DNA from: Loktanella sp. D2R18
GTDB lineage: Bacteria; Pseudomonadota; Alphaproteobacteria; Rhodobacterales; Rhodobacteraceae
Assembly: GCF_003318235.1 (NCBI RefSeq)
Contig: NZ_QOCG01000032.1
Span: 1 to 64,000 of the forward strand
Reading direction: 5' to 3'
Length of the DNA: 64,000 bases
The translations under genes and the position numbers were made by a program. The notes below the pieces were generated by a model. It was not told the DNA's origin. It saw only the letters and a program-made list of their open reading frames with translations, and did no database searches. Positions 11,112 to 20,152 of the stretch are shown piece after piece. How positions within the stretch are numbered: the first letter of the stretch is position 1; each line of letters starts with the position of its first letter.

Positions 11112-11130
11112 AATTTAGTCATACTAAATT
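11112..11130. promoter_or_regulatory. Operator palindrome 2 (FadR/GntR type)
   Basis: AATTTAGT-CAT-ACTAAATT is a perfect 19-base dyad with the same CAT centre as the site at 11061-11077. The centres are 52 bases apart, about five helical turns, so two dimers would lie on one face of the DNA. It sits 24 bases before the regulator start. Confidence 0.7.
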
Positions 11131-11153
11131 ACACAAACCCGGAGTTGGCAAAA

Positions 11154-11846
11154 GTGACTGGTCGCGCAGCAGATAGCGTCGTTAAAGCGATTTCAGGGCG
11201 TATTCACAGCGGCGTCCTTGCTGATGGTGACTTGCTGCCTGCTGAACGTGATCTCATGGAGGAATTTGGGATCAGCCGGACAGTCGCCCGCGAAGCGGTG
11301 CGCATTTTGGCCAGCCAAGGGCTCATAGCGGCCAAGCCACGTCACCGCCCTGTCATCCGAAAAGCTGGTTTCGAAGCTGCGTTTGACGCCGCAGGATCAA
11401 TCGTTGGCAACCTGTTGCAACACCCCGGTGGCGTGCACAATCTGTTCGACACGCGCATCATGCTCGAAGCTGCATTGGTACGCGAAGCTGCCCTATCCGC
11501 AGGTAAAAAGGACATTGTGAACTTAAAGACCGCACTTGCCGAGAATGGTGCGACTATTGATGACAACGATCGATTCTACCAGACCGACCAACAGTTCCAC
11601 GCGGTGCTTTACGATATCCCCGGCAACCCCGTGTACCCTGCCATTCACCGCGCCTATACGACTTGGCTTGCGCCGCAATGGGGACAAATGCCTCGCCTTG
11701 CCGACCGCAACCGGATCAATTTTGCATCGCATACCGCGATCATGGACGCGATTTTATTACGCGATCCTGATGCCGCTGAGGCCGCGTTACGCTCACATCT
11801 TGCCGACGCTTGGGACCAAGTGCGGCTGACTTTCGGAGACATCTAA
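11154..11846 (+). CDS. FadR/GntR family transcriptional regulator
   Basis: 230 residues. The winged helix-turn-helix spans about 3-70 with LLPAERDLMEEFGISRTVAREAVRIL, and the FCD effector domain follows, with the metal-ligand pattern D-x3-H-x-N-style residues (DQQFHAVLY, ASHTAIMDA, RSHLADAW). Such proteins repress sugar-acid or lactate genes and are released by the metabolite. The GTG at 11154 lies nine bases from GGAG; a TTG at 11145 directly abuts GGAG and is less likely. The stop is directly followed by the ATG of the KDG kinase, so the two form an operon, probably autoregulated through the palindromes upstream. UxuR- or KdgR-like control is an inference. Confidence 0.85.
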   Translation: MTGRAADSVVKAISGRIHSGVLADGDLLPAERDLMEEFGISRTVAREAVRILASQGLIAAKPRHRPVIRKAGFEAAFDAAGSIVGNLLQHPGGVHNLFDTRIMLEAALVREAALSAGKKDIVNLKTALAENGATIDDNDRFYQTDQQFHAVLYDIPGNPVYPAIHRAYTTWLAPQWGQMPRLADRNRINFASHTAIMDAILLRDPDAAEAALRSHLADAWDQVRLTFGDI

Positions 11847-12764
11847 ATGACGACTAAACGACCAATCCGCACCATCGCCTGCATCGGTGAAGTAATGATC
11901 GAACTGATCGCCAACCAAGATGGCAGCGCACGTGTTGGCGTTGCGGGTGATACTTATAACACCGCTGTTTATCTCGCGCGGGCGTTACGTGGCAGCAATA
12001 TAGCGGTATCCTATGTCACCGCATTGGGCACCGATCCTTACTCGGACCGCATTCACGCCGCGATCCAAAGCCACGGCTTGGATACATCATGCGTTGAACG
12101 CCGCTCCGGGCAGATGCCGGGCCTTTATGCGATTGATACTGATGAAACGGGCGAGCGTAGCTTTAGCTATTGGCGCTCTGCGGCGGCGGCACGGCAATTG
12201 TTCTCTCCGGGTGGAACTGTGTCGTTTGATGACCTGAACCGGTTTGACATGGTGCTGCTGACAGGGATTTCGATGGCGATTTTGCCACCTTCGATTCGGG
12301 AACAAGTGATTGCATGGGCCGAAGAATTCAGCGCCGCGGGTGGCACATTGGTTTACGATAGCAATCACCGTCCCCAGCTTTGGGAGGATATTCAAACCGC
12401 GCGTGACGTGAACACAGGAATGTGGCAACGCGCCGACATTGCCTTGCCTTCTGTAGATGACGAACAGGCGCTATTTGGCGATGCGAGCACAGAAGCCACA
12501 GTCGCCCGGCTGAACGATATCGGCGCGACAAAAGGCGCGCTGAAACGCGGGGAAGAGGGGCCGCTTGACCTATCAGGCACCCATGTCTTTGCGGTCCCCG
12601 CAGAGCCGATCAACGTCGTTGATACAACTGCGGCTGGCGATAGCTTTAACGCGGGCTACCTTGCTGCAATCGCGCGTGGCCAATCGCCCCTGCAAGCGAT
12701 GGCAGCTGGCCATGCATTAGCGGCCCGCGTCATTGCGACCCCCGGTGCAATTATTCCTGAATAG
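11847..12764 (+). CDS. kdgK: 2-dehydro-3-deoxygluconokinase (PfkB family)
   Basis: 305 residues of the ribokinase/PfkB family. It would phosphorylate 2-keto-3-deoxygluconate to KDPG for the Entner-Doudoroff pathway. The N-terminal CIGEVMIELIAN and GDTYNTAVYLARAL motifs are KdgK-like. The second PfkB signature, DTTAAGDSFNAGYLA near residue 258, includes the catalytic Asp and anion hole and has the TTAAGDSF form typical of KdgK. It starts directly after the regulator stop. Fructokinase is the main alternative, given the polyol dehydrogenase next door, but the motifs favour KDG. No uxuA or eda gene is present in the window. Confidence 0.8.
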   Translation: MTTKRPIRTIACIGEVMIELIANQDGSARVGVAGDTYNTAVYLARALRGSNIAVSYVTALGTDPYSDRIHAAIQSHGLDTSCVERRSGQMPGLYAIDTDETGERSFSYWRSAAAARQLFSPGGTVSFDDLNRFDMVLLTGISMAILPPSIREQVIAWAEEFSAAGGTLVYDSNHRPQLWEDIQTARDVNTGMWQRADIALPSVDDEQALFGDASTEATVARLNDIGATKGALKRGEEGPLDLSGTHVFAVPAEPINVVDTTAAGDSFNAGYLAAIARGQSPLQAMAAGHALAARVIATPGAIIPE

Positions 12765-12812
12765 GTTCGATGCTAGGTTAAAATAGCTGCATTCAATGGG
12801 TTTTTAAGTCAC

Positions 12813-14264
12813 CTATGCTTTGGGAGTATCTGGGTCGATAATTTCTGCATCTGGCGTTTCAATCGGCACAGGCAGATTTGGTTCTGCATCCTGCCCCACA
12901 ATCAGCGGCAACATTTCGGTGCCGGACGGCATTGCGATCTCGCTTGCGGGCGGGGTTTTCCAAGAAAGCGTATCAAACGCTCCGCAATTTTCGCAGGTCG
13001 GGGCCCATGCCGCGTGGATATGATGGCATTTATCACAAATCCACTGCGGGCCACGCGGCGCGGTCAACGCACGGGTCAACCAACCACGTACGACGGAATC
13101 TTCTGCGCCAGCGCCACGTTCAATCGCGGCCATCAGCGTCAGGCTGCGCGCTGTCGGATTTGTTTCAATCAGATCGCCCAAAGCGCGTTTGGCGGCTGGA
13201 AAATCTTCGGCAGCGATATGTAATTCAGCCAAAAGCATCTTTGTTTCGGGATGATCTGGTGTTGCCTTTATCAACCCGCGGAACCGTTTTAGCCGCTCTT
13301 GCGGAGTTTCATCGGGCACAATTTCGGCAAATGCTGTTGCAATATCTGGGTGCGGCTGCGCATTCCATGTCTTGGTCAAAACGCGGGTCGCGTAGCGCGC
13401 ATTATCCGCAACAATATAGCTGCGTGCAGCCATAATCGCGGCTGGGATCAAATCCGGCGATAGACGGTTGGCTTCAACCGCAGCTTCGCGAGCCTCGATT
13501 GTTTTTCCTTCATCCATGATGTCGCGCGCTTCGGACAGGGCCAAGACCGCATCACGGCGTTTATGTACATCACGCGGCAAATACCCTGATTTAAGCTTTG
13601 CGCCCAAGGTTTGGCGCGCGCCCGCCCAATCCGCCTTTTCTGCCTGCAACTGCAGCAAGACATCTTGGGTTTCTTCATGCTTTGGCTTCAAGGCAAACGC
13701 CTTTTGCGCCAACGCCATGGCTGTATCTGTGTCACCCTCGGACAGCTTTTGTTTCATGATCCCGCGCACACCGACAAAACGGGTTTTGTCGTTTTGCAGC
13801 AGCTTCTTATAGGTTTCTTCCGCCTTGCGGTGATCACCTGTCATTTCAGCCGCTTGTGCCGTCAACAGGTTCGTCAATTCTGGCTGGTTAAGGTATTTGT
13901 CCGCGCGGTTAGCCTTGGTCATCGCAAGGTGCCCTTCGCCTGACGCAAGCGCCATCATCCCTTCGGATAGGGCCTCGTAACCTTTGCGTTCGCGGTTACG
14001 GTCAAAGTACTTTGAAACTACCGTTTCATCATTATTCAAAACTTTAAAGAACACTATTAGAAATGTCAGTATCTTTAACCCAAGCCAAACCGTGACCACC
14101 AAAGCGACCAGCGCGAACACCATTTCAAGTGTGCTCAACGTGACTTCTTTGCCTGCGATGCCAATCGTGGCGCCCCCTTCGACATCCATCAGTAGCGTGG
14201 ATCCAAATGTCAGCGCAGTCACAGCGACAACGAAAGCAATAATTTTTATAAGAGACCAGAGCAT
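12813..14264 (-). CDS. HemY-like TPR membrane protein with C-terminal zinc ribbon
   Basis: 483 residues. Two membrane segments (about 5-25 and 46-70) start the HemY N-terminal domain, followed by tetratricopeptide-like helices to about residue 390. Near residue 410 comes a CDKC and CENC pair separated by ten residues, a probable zinc ribbon, and then an acidic, proline-rich tail. Proteobacterial HemY proteins are genetically linked to haem synthesis, but their biochemical role is unclear; this is not protoporphyrinogen oxidase. It is the last gene of a hemD-mitofilin-hemY unit, 11 bases after the mitofilin-like gene. The ribbon is common in alphaproteobacterial versions as far as I recall. 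Confidence 0.82.
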   Translation of the reverse strand: MLWSLIKIIAFVVAVTALTFGSTLLMDVEGGATIGIAGKEVTLSTLEMVFALVALVVTVWLGLKILTFLIVFFKVLNNDETVVSKYFDRNRERKGYEALSEGMMALASGEGHLAMTKANRADKYLNQPELTNLLTAQAAEMTGDHRKAEETYKKLLQNDKTRFVGVRGIMKQKLSEGDTDTAMALAQKAFALKPKHEETQDVLLQLQAEKADWAGARQTLGAKLKSGYLPRDVHKRRDAVLALSEARDIMDEGKTIEAREAAVEANRLSPDLIPAAIMAARSYIVADNARYATRVLTKTWNAQPHPDIATAFAEIVPDETPQERLKRFRGLIKATPDHPETKMLLAELHIAAEDFPAAKRALGDLIETNPTARSLTLMAAIERGAGAEDSVVRGWLTRALTAPRGPQWICDKCHHIHAAWAPTCENCGAFDTLSWKTPPASEIAMPSGTEMLPLIVGQDAEPNLPVPIETPDAEIIDPDTPKA

Positions 14265-14275
14265 AAATATCGCCT

Positions 14276-15442
14276 TTAATTGTCACTAAGGGTGGTAGAA
14301 AGCAGATCGATTGCCGATTGCGCGGCCGCGCGCATTTTAGCCCGAGCGAGCCAGTCCGACATTTCCGCGCGCGCAACTTCGGGAAGCCCGGCAATTTCAG
14401 CAAGCGCGTCAGACAGACGCCCCGCATCGATGGCCGCACCTGCGCGCGACAAGATCGCATCTGCATCGTCACCTTCGCGTGGCGCAGTCGACCGAACATC
14501 AAACTGATCGCGCAAAAATGCGCCAAAACCGCCAGTGTCTTCGCCTGAAACGCCTTCGGCGCGCGCCGTCGCAAGTGCCGTACGCGCCGCATCAGCATAG
14601 GTTTCGCGCAAATTCTGCAATGTCGGCACACCATCTTGGACCGCCAATAATGCCTCTGGCGCGCTTTGACCCAAGGCGGCTTCTAGATCGCCAAGCGCCG
14701 CGCCAAGTGGCGCGCCCGTTTCCAGGCCCGATTGCACGCGTGCCAAAGCGGCGCGACCCGCAGCATTGCGTGCCGCAAGGGCTGCGTTTTCTTCAATCGC
14801 GGCGGCTTCGGCCCGGGCGGCTTCCAACTGCGTTTCGGCGATATTTGTCATATCATCGATTTGGGCGCGTAGCGCGTCAAGCTCTGCCTGATAGGCAGCG
14901 GTGGAAGGTGCCACACCCTCGCCAATAACGCGTGGCTGATTTTCAAGCGTTGTGACCCGATCAGAAAGAGCATCAAGCGCAATGGTCACATCAGATTCAA
15001 GCGCATCTATTGCACCCGCAATTTCGTCTTGTGCAGTCGTAATGCCCGCTAAATCAACATCGGGGATTTGCGCGATTTGCTGACGCAAGCTATCAATTTC
15101 ACCCGCCTGAGTTGCTAGTTGATCAGCGTAAGACGTATCGGTGGCTGGTTTCGTCAAGGATGCAACACCAAACCCAATCGCACCAGCAATCACGCCACCG
15201 AGCAGCAGAGGAATAAATCCGCTGGCACGTTTTTCTGGGACAGGCTGCTGCTGAAGTACGGGTGCAGGCGTTGGCTCTGGCGCAACTGCCTTAGGTTCTG
15301 GTGGCGCTGGCTCCGGCTGAACGGATTCCGTTGCGTAAATCTCGGCCGGAATAGAATCAATATGGGGTTTTGCGTCGTCCAACGATTCTGTTGCCACGTT
15401 TTCTGGCGCTTTTTGCACCTTTTTAGATGGCTGTTTTGCCAC
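14276..15442 (-). CDS. Mitofilin (Mic60)-like inner membrane protein
   Basis: 388 residues. An Ala/Pro/Glu-rich cytoplasmic N-terminus of about 80 residues precedes a single membrane segment (FIPLLLGGVIAGAIGFGVAS), then a long coiled coil from about 105 to 230 and a C-terminal helical domain. This is the layout of alphaproteobacterial mitofilin homologues, which shape membrane invaginations and contact outer-membrane proteins. The GTG at 15442 with GGAAGG nine bases upstream was chosen; an in-frame ATG at 15490 has no such site. Position between hemD and hemY is characteristic of alphaproteobacteria. Confidence 0.8.
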   Translation of the reverse strand: MAKQPSKKVQKAPENVATESLDDAKPHIDSIPAEIYATESVQPEPAPPEPKAVAPEPTPAPVLQQQPVPEKRASGFIPLLLGGVIAGAIGFGVASLTKPATDTSYADQLATQAGEIDSLRQQIAQIPDVDLAGITTAQDEIAGAIDALESDVTIALDALSDRVTTLENQPRVIGEGVAPSTAAYQAELDALRAQIDDMTNIAETQLEAARAEAAAIEENAALAARNAAGRAALARVQSGLETGAPLGAALGDLEAALGQSAPEALLAVQDGVPTLQNLRETYADAARTALATARAEGVSGEDTGGFGAFLRDQFDVRSTAPREGDDADAILSRAGAAIDAGRLSDALAEIAGLPEVARAEMSDWLARAKMRAAAQSAIDLLSTTLSDN

Positions 15443-15517
15443 AATAATACCCTTCCAGCGAACATACTCGCAGTTTACGCTAATATTCACTTACTTTACC
15501 CCGGAGATGAGAGGCTC

Positions 15518-16231
15518 TCAACCTTCGGTATTGTCTTTCAATAGCGCATCCAGACGCGCAACGGTCGCGTCAACCATCGCACGTCCACTGGGTTGCACCG
15601 CAATGCCGGTCGTTTGTGCATTCATGCGTCCCACCGCCCGTTTTATCTGCTCACTCATTACGACAACGTGTAGAGGCGCGAAAAATGGCCCTTGTTCATT
15701 CAATATGGTGGCTGTTCGCGTAGAAAACAGGGGCAATACGACAGGAAGCTTCCCTTTTAGCGCATTTTTCGATTCGGCAGTCAATGTAAGGGGGCGCTGA
15801 TCATAAGCGATAATATCCGCACAAGGGATACCAGATTCGTTCAAACGTCGCGCGACGTTTTCTTGCACATGACGCCCCCGAATATGCGCCAATCGGCCGC
15901 AGGGCGCTGCCTGCATTATCATCTGTGCCAACCCGGCTGCATCGCCCGGCCCTGTAATTGTTGCGAACCCCGCGCTTTTAGCCCGTTCGGTCGTCCTGGG
16001 ACCAACGCACCATGCGGTCAAACCGCGGGGTAGCGCCAGCACATCTACCGCCTGCGCAGAGGTAAAGATGACCCCGGTGATTTCGGACAGATCGTCGGCT
16101 ACTGGCAGCGGTACAATTTCAAGCAGAGGCGATGTAATAAACCGAACCTGATCGCCAAATCTGTCACGCAATTGACCCACAAATGCCTTTGCGATTGGCG
16201 CGGGTCTTGTCACGATCAGGGTCGGGGTCAT
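15518..16231 (-). CDS. hemD: Uroporphyrinogen-III synthase
   Basis: 237 residues, the usual HemD length. It closes and isomerises hydroxymethylbilane to uroporphyrinogen III in haem, bacteriochlorophyll and cobalamin synthesis. HemD sequences are poorly conserved. The N-terminal [18 protein letters not shown], the central [13 protein letters not shown] and the C-terminal [20 protein letters not shown] region fit the family. The ATG at 16231 was chosen because it begins directly with the family core; the longer frame would run into tsaD. It is divergent from tsaD and heads the mitofilin-hemY unit. The usual hemC neighbour is not in this window. Confidence 0.82.
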   Translation of the reverse strand: MTPTLIVTRPAPIAKAFVGQLRDRFGDQVRFITSPLLEIVPLPVADDLSEITGVIFTSAQAVDVLALPRGLTAWCVGPRTTERAKSAGFATITGPGDAAGLAQMIMQAAPCGRLAHIRGRHVQENVARRLNESGIPCADIIAYDQRPLTLTAESKNALKGKLPVVLPLFSTRTATILNEQGPFFAPLHVVVMSEQIKRAVGRMNAQTTGIAVQPSGRAMVDATVARLDALLKDNTEG

Positions 16232-16298
16232 CTGCTCACCATTGTTCGGAGTGTCGCGCGATGTTACCTGCCTAGCACACACAAGCAAAGAGCCGCAC

Positions 16299-17375
16299 AT
16301 GACCCTGACCCTTCTTGGAATAGAAAGCAGCTGCGATGATACCGCCGCCGCCGTGGTACGTGGCACAGATGTGCTTGCCTCTGTGGTTTATGGGCAGACG
16401 ACGCTGCACGCCGATTTTGGCGGTGTCGTCCCTGAAATCGCGGCCCGCGCCCATGCCGAAAAACTTGACCTTTGTATCGAAGAAGCATTGCAAAAATCGG
16501 GTCTAACACTGCCAGAATTGGATGGGATTGCCGTAACAGCTGGCCCCGGATTGATCGGTGGTGTGCTGTCAGGCGTGATGTGTGCCAAAGGATTATCCGC
16601 CGCAACAGGCTTGCCGTTAATCGGCGTGAATCATCTTGCGGGGCACGCATTAACACCGCGCCTGACTGATCAGGTGCCATACCCCTATTTGATGCTACTT
16701 GTATCAGGCGGACATTGTCAGTTCCTGATTGCCGAATCCCACGACACCTATCAACGCATCGGTGGCACAATTGATGACGCCCCCGGCGAAGCCTTTGATA
16801 AAACCGCACGGATTTTAGGCCTGCCGCAACCCGGTGGGCCTTCGGTTGAAAAAACGGCAGCAGCAGGCGATGCAAAACGGTTCAAGCTACCGCGTCCACT
16901 GTTGAACCAAACAGGATGTGACATGTCATTTTCCGGGCTCAAAACCGCGATCTTGCGTGCCCGTGATAGTGTCGTTGCCGAAAAAGGCGGGTTAACCCCG
17001 CAAGATCAAGCCGACCTTTGCGCGGGTTTCCAATCAGCGGTCACTGACGTCTTGATCGAAAAGACACGGCGCGCGATGGAGATTTATCTCGCGCTGAACC
17101 CCGAAAAACGCAGTTTTGCAATTGCAGGTGGGGTCGCTGCAAACGGGGCCATTCGGGATGGATTGATGCAGCTTTGCGCTGGATTAGACACTGATTTTGT
17201 CGCACCACCGCTGAACCTTTGCACAGATAACGCCGCAATGATCGCCTATGCTGGAATCGAAATGATGCAAGCGGGGCACCGTGATGATTTGACGCTTTCT
17301 GCGCGTCCGCGATGGCCCCTTGACCAACGGGCGGCGCCCATGCTCGGATCGGGAAAAAAAGGGGCGAAGGCATGA
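16299..17375 (+). CDS. tsaD: tRNA N6-threonylcarbamoyladenosine transferase
   Basis: 358 residues. It transfers the threonylcarbamoyl group to A37 of ANN-decoding tRNAs, working with TsaB and TsaE. The ASKHA-fold start is [16 protein letters not shown], the metal-binding HxxxH is seen in NHLAGHAL, and the ATP loop region follows as [10 protein letters not shown]. Further conserved stretches are [17 protein letters not shown] and [14 protein letters not shown], plus a C-terminal [12 protein letters not shown]. The ATG at 16299 was chosen over an upstream frame. Its stop overlaps the gpsA start by four bases (ATGA), so both are one operon. Confidence 0.95.
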   Translation: MTLTLLGIESSCDDTAAAVVRGTDVLASVVYGQTTLHADFGGVVPEIAARAHAEKLDLCIEEALQKSGLTLPELDGIAVTAGPGLIGGVLSGVMCAKGLSAATGLPLIGVNHLAGHALTPRLTDQVPYPYLMLLVSGGHCQFLIAESHDTYQRIGGTIDDAPGEAFDKTARILGLPQPGGPSVEKTAAAGDAKRFKLPRPLLNQTGCDMSFSGLKTAILRARDSVVAEKGGLTPQDQADLCAGFQSAVTDVLIEKTRRAMEIYLALNPEKRSFAIAGGVAANGAIRDGLMQLCAGLDTDFVAPPLNLCTDNAAMIAYAGIEMMQAGHRDDLTLSARPRWPLDQRAAPMLGSGKKGAKA

Positions 17376-18334
17376 AGATTGGGATCGTTGGTGGCGGTGC
17401 GTTTGGCACTGCACTTGGGGTGGCGCTTGCACTTGATGGTAATGACATCGCGCTTTGGGCGCGGAATGCCGATGCTGTCACAGCAATGCAAAACACGCGT
17501 AGCAATGCCAAACTGCCCGGTGTAACCTTACCCAAAAATATATCGACTTCAGCTAAGTTAGAGACTGTTTTTAGCTGCGACATCTTGTTGTTGGCAATCC
17601 CGGCACAAACCTTGCCTGCGTTCTTGAATGCCCATGCTGCCCAGCTGTCTGGCAAATACCTTGTAGCGTGCTGCAAGGGCATCGACTTAACCCGCATGAC
17701 GGGCCCAGCCAGCACAATCCGCGATCTCGTGCCGGATGCGACCGCAGCCATGCTAACCGGACCCAGCTTTGCGGCAGATATTGCGCGTGGGCTGCCGACG
17801 GCGCTAACGCTCGCTTGTGCAGATGATGCACATGGGGCGATTTTGCAAACCGCACTTTCGACCACATCACTTCGGATTTACAGAACGACAGACACAGTGG
17901 GCGCGGAATTGGGTGGCGCGCTGAAAAACGTGATGGCAATCGCATCAGGCGTGGCCATTGGCGCCGGGCTTGGCGAAAGTGCCCGCGCGGCTTTGATCAC
18001 CCGCGGGTTTCCCGAAATGCAGCGGCTCGCCACAGAATTGGGTGGGCAAGCGGATACGCTGTCTGGGCTATCCGGTTTTGGCGATCTGGTGCTAACTTGC
18101 ACATCCGAACAATCACGCAATTTTCGCTATGGGCTCGCTCTTGGACGTGGTGAAAGCTTTGACAGTGACACCACTGTTGAAGGGGCCGCAACCGCCCGCG
18201 CCGTGCGCCAACTTGCGCGCGATCTAGACATTGATATGCCGATCTGCACAGTTGTCGCAGATCTAACCGAAGATAAAACCGATGTGATGCGCGCGCTAAA
18301 TGCACTGCTATCACGGCCACTAAAGGAAGAATAA
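17372..18334 (+). CDS. gpsA: Glycerol-3-phosphate dehydrogenase [NAD(P)+]
   Basis: 320 residues. It reduces dihydroxyacetone phosphate to sn-glycerol 3-phosphate for phospholipid synthesis. The Rossmann loop is [17 protein letters not shown] at the N-terminus, the catalytic Lys region is [20 protein letters not shown] near residue 185, and [20 protein letters not shown] is the conserved substrate-binding segment. It overlaps tsaD by four bases and its stop is directly followed by the YciI gene. This tsaD-gpsA-YciI-EVE order is usual for Rhodobacterales. Confidence 0.95.
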   Translation: MKIGIVGGGAFGTALGVALALDGNDIALWARNADAVTAMQNTRSNAKLPGVTLPKNISTSAKLETVFSCDILLLAIPAQTLPAFLNAHAAQLSGKYLVACCKGIDLTRMTGPASTIRDLVPDATAAMLTGPSFAADIARGLPTALTLACADDAHGAILQTALSTTSLRIYRTTDTVGAELGGALKNVMAIASGVAIGAGLGESARAALITRGFPEMQRLATELGGQADTLSGLSGFGDLVLTCTSEQSRNFRYGLALGRGESFDSDTTVEGAATARAVRQLARDLDIDMPICTVVADLTEDKTDVMRALNALLSRPLKEE

Positions 18335-18607
18335 ATGCGTTTTGCACTCATGACGACAGACAAACCCGGTGCGCTGCAAGTACGGCTTGATAATCGCGAC
18401 GCCCATTTAGCATATATAGCGGATACAGGCGTTGTCGAAATGGCGGGGCCATTTCTAGACGACAGCGACCAAATGTGCGGGTCTCTTATTGTGCTAGAGG
18501 TCGCTGATCTGGCCGCAGCCCAAGCCTGGGCCGACAATGATCCTTATGCCATAGCTGGGCTTTTCAGCGACGTGCGGATCCAAGCCTGGAAAAAGGTCGT
18601 CGGCTAA
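18335..18607 (+). CDS. YciI family protein
   Basis: 90 residues forming a ferredoxin-like alpha/beta fold typical of YciI. The conserved N-terminal strand MRFALMTTDKPGA, the H-x-x-Y pattern AHLAYIAD, the MAGPFLDD loop and the C-terminal VRIQAWKKVV are all visible. YciI proteins resemble muconolactone isomerase, and the conserved His/Asp pair may be catalytic, but the cellular role is unknown. It starts directly after gpsA and shares one base with the next start, so it is in the same operon. Confidence 0.85.
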   Translation: MRFALMTTDKPGALQVRLDNRDAHLAYIADTGVVEMAGPFLDDSDQMCGSLIVLEVADLAAAQAWADNDPYAIAGLFSDVRIQAWKKVVG

Positions 18608-19026
18608 TGGCACATTGGCTGTTCAAATCTGAGCCTGACGTTTGGGGCTGGGACAAACAAGTCGCCAAAGGCAAAGCCGGAGAAGAGTGGGACGGTGTGC
18701 GCAACTACCAAGCGCGCAACAACATGCGCGCGATGAAGCTGGGCGATCGGGGGTTTTTCTACCACTCGCGCAGCGGGCTTGAGATCGTTGGCATTGTCGA
18801 GGTGTGTGCCGAAGCCCACCAAGACAGTACCACCGACGACGCGCGCTGGGATTGCGTAGATATCAAGGCGATCCGCCCCTTCATAACCCCGGTGACGCTG
18901 GCGCAAATCAAAGAAGACGCGCGCTTGCAGGACATGGCGCTGGTAAAGTCTTCGCGCCTGTCTGTGCAGCCCGTCACCGATATAGAATGGGATATCGTCT
19001 GCGCCCTTGGAAACACAAAACCCTAG
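18607..19026 (+). CDS. EVE domain-containing protein
   Basis: 139 residues made of a single EVE (PUA-like) domain. The start WLFKSEPDVWGWD and the pattern WDGVRNYQARNNMRAMKLGD, then FFYHS, are hallmarks. EVE domains read modified bases in DNA or RNA. In bacteria some act next to restriction systems, but stand-alone copies near gpsA are a core feature of alphaproteobacteria. The gene overlaps the YciI stop by one base and ends the operon. Its target base is not known. Confidence 0.88.
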   Translation: MAHWLFKSEPDVWGWDKQVAKGKAGEEWDGVRNYQARNNMRAMKLGDRGFFYHSRSGLEIVGIVEVCAEAHQDSTTDDARWDCVDIKAIRPFITPVTLAQIKEDARLQDMALVKSSRLSVQPVTDIEWDIVCALGNTKP

Positions 19027-19075
19027 CGTGATGGGGCAAAGCGCCGCATAATCCTACCAAATGGGAGGTTATCTA

Positions 19076-19471
19076 ATGGCTATTCTTTCAATTGTCGTCG
19101 CGACAATCGCGGCATTTGCATTTGGCGCAGCCTATTACATGGTGCTTGCAAAACCATGGATGGCAGCGGCAGGCATCAAGGTTGGGGCAGACGGAAAACC
19201 TGAAAACGGGGCGAATCCGACTCCTTACATCGTTTCATTCATCTGCATTCTGCTTGTCGCAGGGATGACACGGCATGTTTTTGCGCTTTCGGGAATCGAA
19301 ACAGCGGGCAAAGGGCTGCAAGCTGGGTTAGGTATTGGGCTGTTTCTTATTACGCCGTGGATTTTCATCAACACGGGTTATTCTGATCGGCCGTGGAAGC
19401 TTGCCGTGATCGATGGTGGCTACGCGACTGCAGCCGCGGCAATCATCGGTTTAGTGTTAACGCTGTTTTAA
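19076..19471 (+). CDS. DUF1761 family membrane protein
   Basis: 131 residues with four hydrophobic segments at about 2-24, 48-66, 78-98 and 108-130. The conserved FGAAYYMVLAKPWMAA motif after the first segment and PWIFINTGYSDRPWKL before the last mark it as DUF1761. The function is unknown. The ATG at 19076 was chosen because GGGAGG lies nine bases upstream; a longer frame would begin inside that ribosome site. It is followed directly by a hairpin with a T-run. Confidence 0.8.
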   Translation: MAILSIVVATIAAFAFGAAYYMVLAKPWMAAAGIKVGADGKPENGANPTPYIVSFICILLVAGMTRHVFALSGIETAGKGLQAGLGIGLFLITPWIFINTGYSDRPWKLAVIDGGYATAAAAIIGLVLTLF

Positions 19472-19506
19472 AAAAGGGGGCTCAGACATAGCCCGAACCC
19501 CCTTTT
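19472..19506. terminator. Strong hairpin, terminator on both strands
   Basis: GGGGG and CCCCC arms, extended by A-T pairs, end in TTTT on the plus strand and TTTTTT on the minus strand. It can end the DUF1761 transcript and also any minus-strand transcript from the 19.5-19.6 kb intergenic region. Confidence 0.8.
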
Positions 19507-19570
19507 CACCCCGCGTGTTCCTAAGCCACCACACGCATATGAATATCTAGGTCCGGGCCTACTGATCCTG
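19472..19570 (-). ncRNA. Candidate small RNA in the DUF1761-DUF2853 gap
   Basis: On the minus strand a promoter-like pair (TTGCTA near 19595, TTAAGT 17 bases on) is followed by about 100 bases that end in the strong hairpin with TTTTTT at 19472. A second stem, GCGTGT with ACACGC, lies inside. The terminator of DUF2853 at 19637-19661 lies upstream, so this is not simply its 3' UTR. I do not recognise an RNA family; 6S RNA, SRP RNA and tmRNA features are absent. This is inference from structure only. Confidence 0.35.
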
Positions 19571-19636
19571 ATCCCTACTTAACTACAAAATTCAGTATCT
19601 AGCAAAGATTTAGCGCGGCGCATTTAATTCAAATGC

Positions 19637-19661
19637 AAAACGCCCGCGCAATGGCGGGCGT
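19637..19661 (-). terminator. Terminator of the DUF2853 gene
   Basis: ACGCCCGC-CATTGC-GCGGGCGT followed by TTT on the minus strand, 23 bases past the stop. Confidence 0.8.
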
Positions 19662-19683
19662 ATCTTAACGTAATAACAAAGAC

Positions 19684-20025
19684 TTATCCGTAGATGGCCT
19701 CTTTGCCGAAATGCTTTGTCAGCATGTAGTACACAACCGCGCGGTATTTGTTGCGCTCTGATTGGCCATAAGTAGTCAGCACGGAATCAATGGCTGTATC
19801 AAGTTCGGCACTGTCTTTGAGGCCAAGCTTCTTGATCAGGAAATTGTTTTTTACTGTCTCAATTTCATCGGGTTGGCTGGCGGCAACGGTTGACGCGTCG
19901 GCGTTATAGATCGCAGGGCCGCAGCCGATTGTAACCTTCGTCAGCAAATCCATATCTGGTGTGATGCCGCATTTGTTTTTCAGGTCGTCTGCGTATTTTG
20001 CGATTAAATCGTCTCGTTTACCCAT
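19684..20025 (-). CDS. DUF2853 family protein
   Basis: 113 residues, soluble and helical. The conserved stretch KYADDLKNKCGITPDMDLL near the start and NFLIKKLGL, then SERNKYRAVVYYMLTKHF near the end, are typical of this small alphaproteobacterial family of unknown function. The ATG at 20025 has GGGGAC upstream. An upstream in-frame extension to 20202 would overlap the neighbouring pseudogene and is rejected. It has its own terminator. Confidence 0.8.
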   Translation of the reverse strand: MGKRDDLIAKYADDLKNKCGITPDMDLLTKVTIGCGPAIYNADASTVAASQPDEIETVKNNFLIKKLGLKDSAELDTAIDSVLTTYGQSERNKYRAVVYYMLTKHFGKEAIYG

Positions 20026-20152
20026 GAAATTGTCCCCAGTGTTGATATTTTGAATTGATCGACGTCGCGCGCTTTTGCCGCGCTGAGTGCACGTTAACGG
20101 GGGATATTGTTGCACGTAAAGAAAAAACCCTACATGCGGCAATCTTTCGCCG

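Noticed and set aside
19472-19683. 6S RNA, SRP RNA or tmRNA in the intergenic region
   Set aside because: The SRP loop motif, the tmRNA tag region and the long closing helix of 6S RNA are missing; kept only as an unnamed small RNA candidate.
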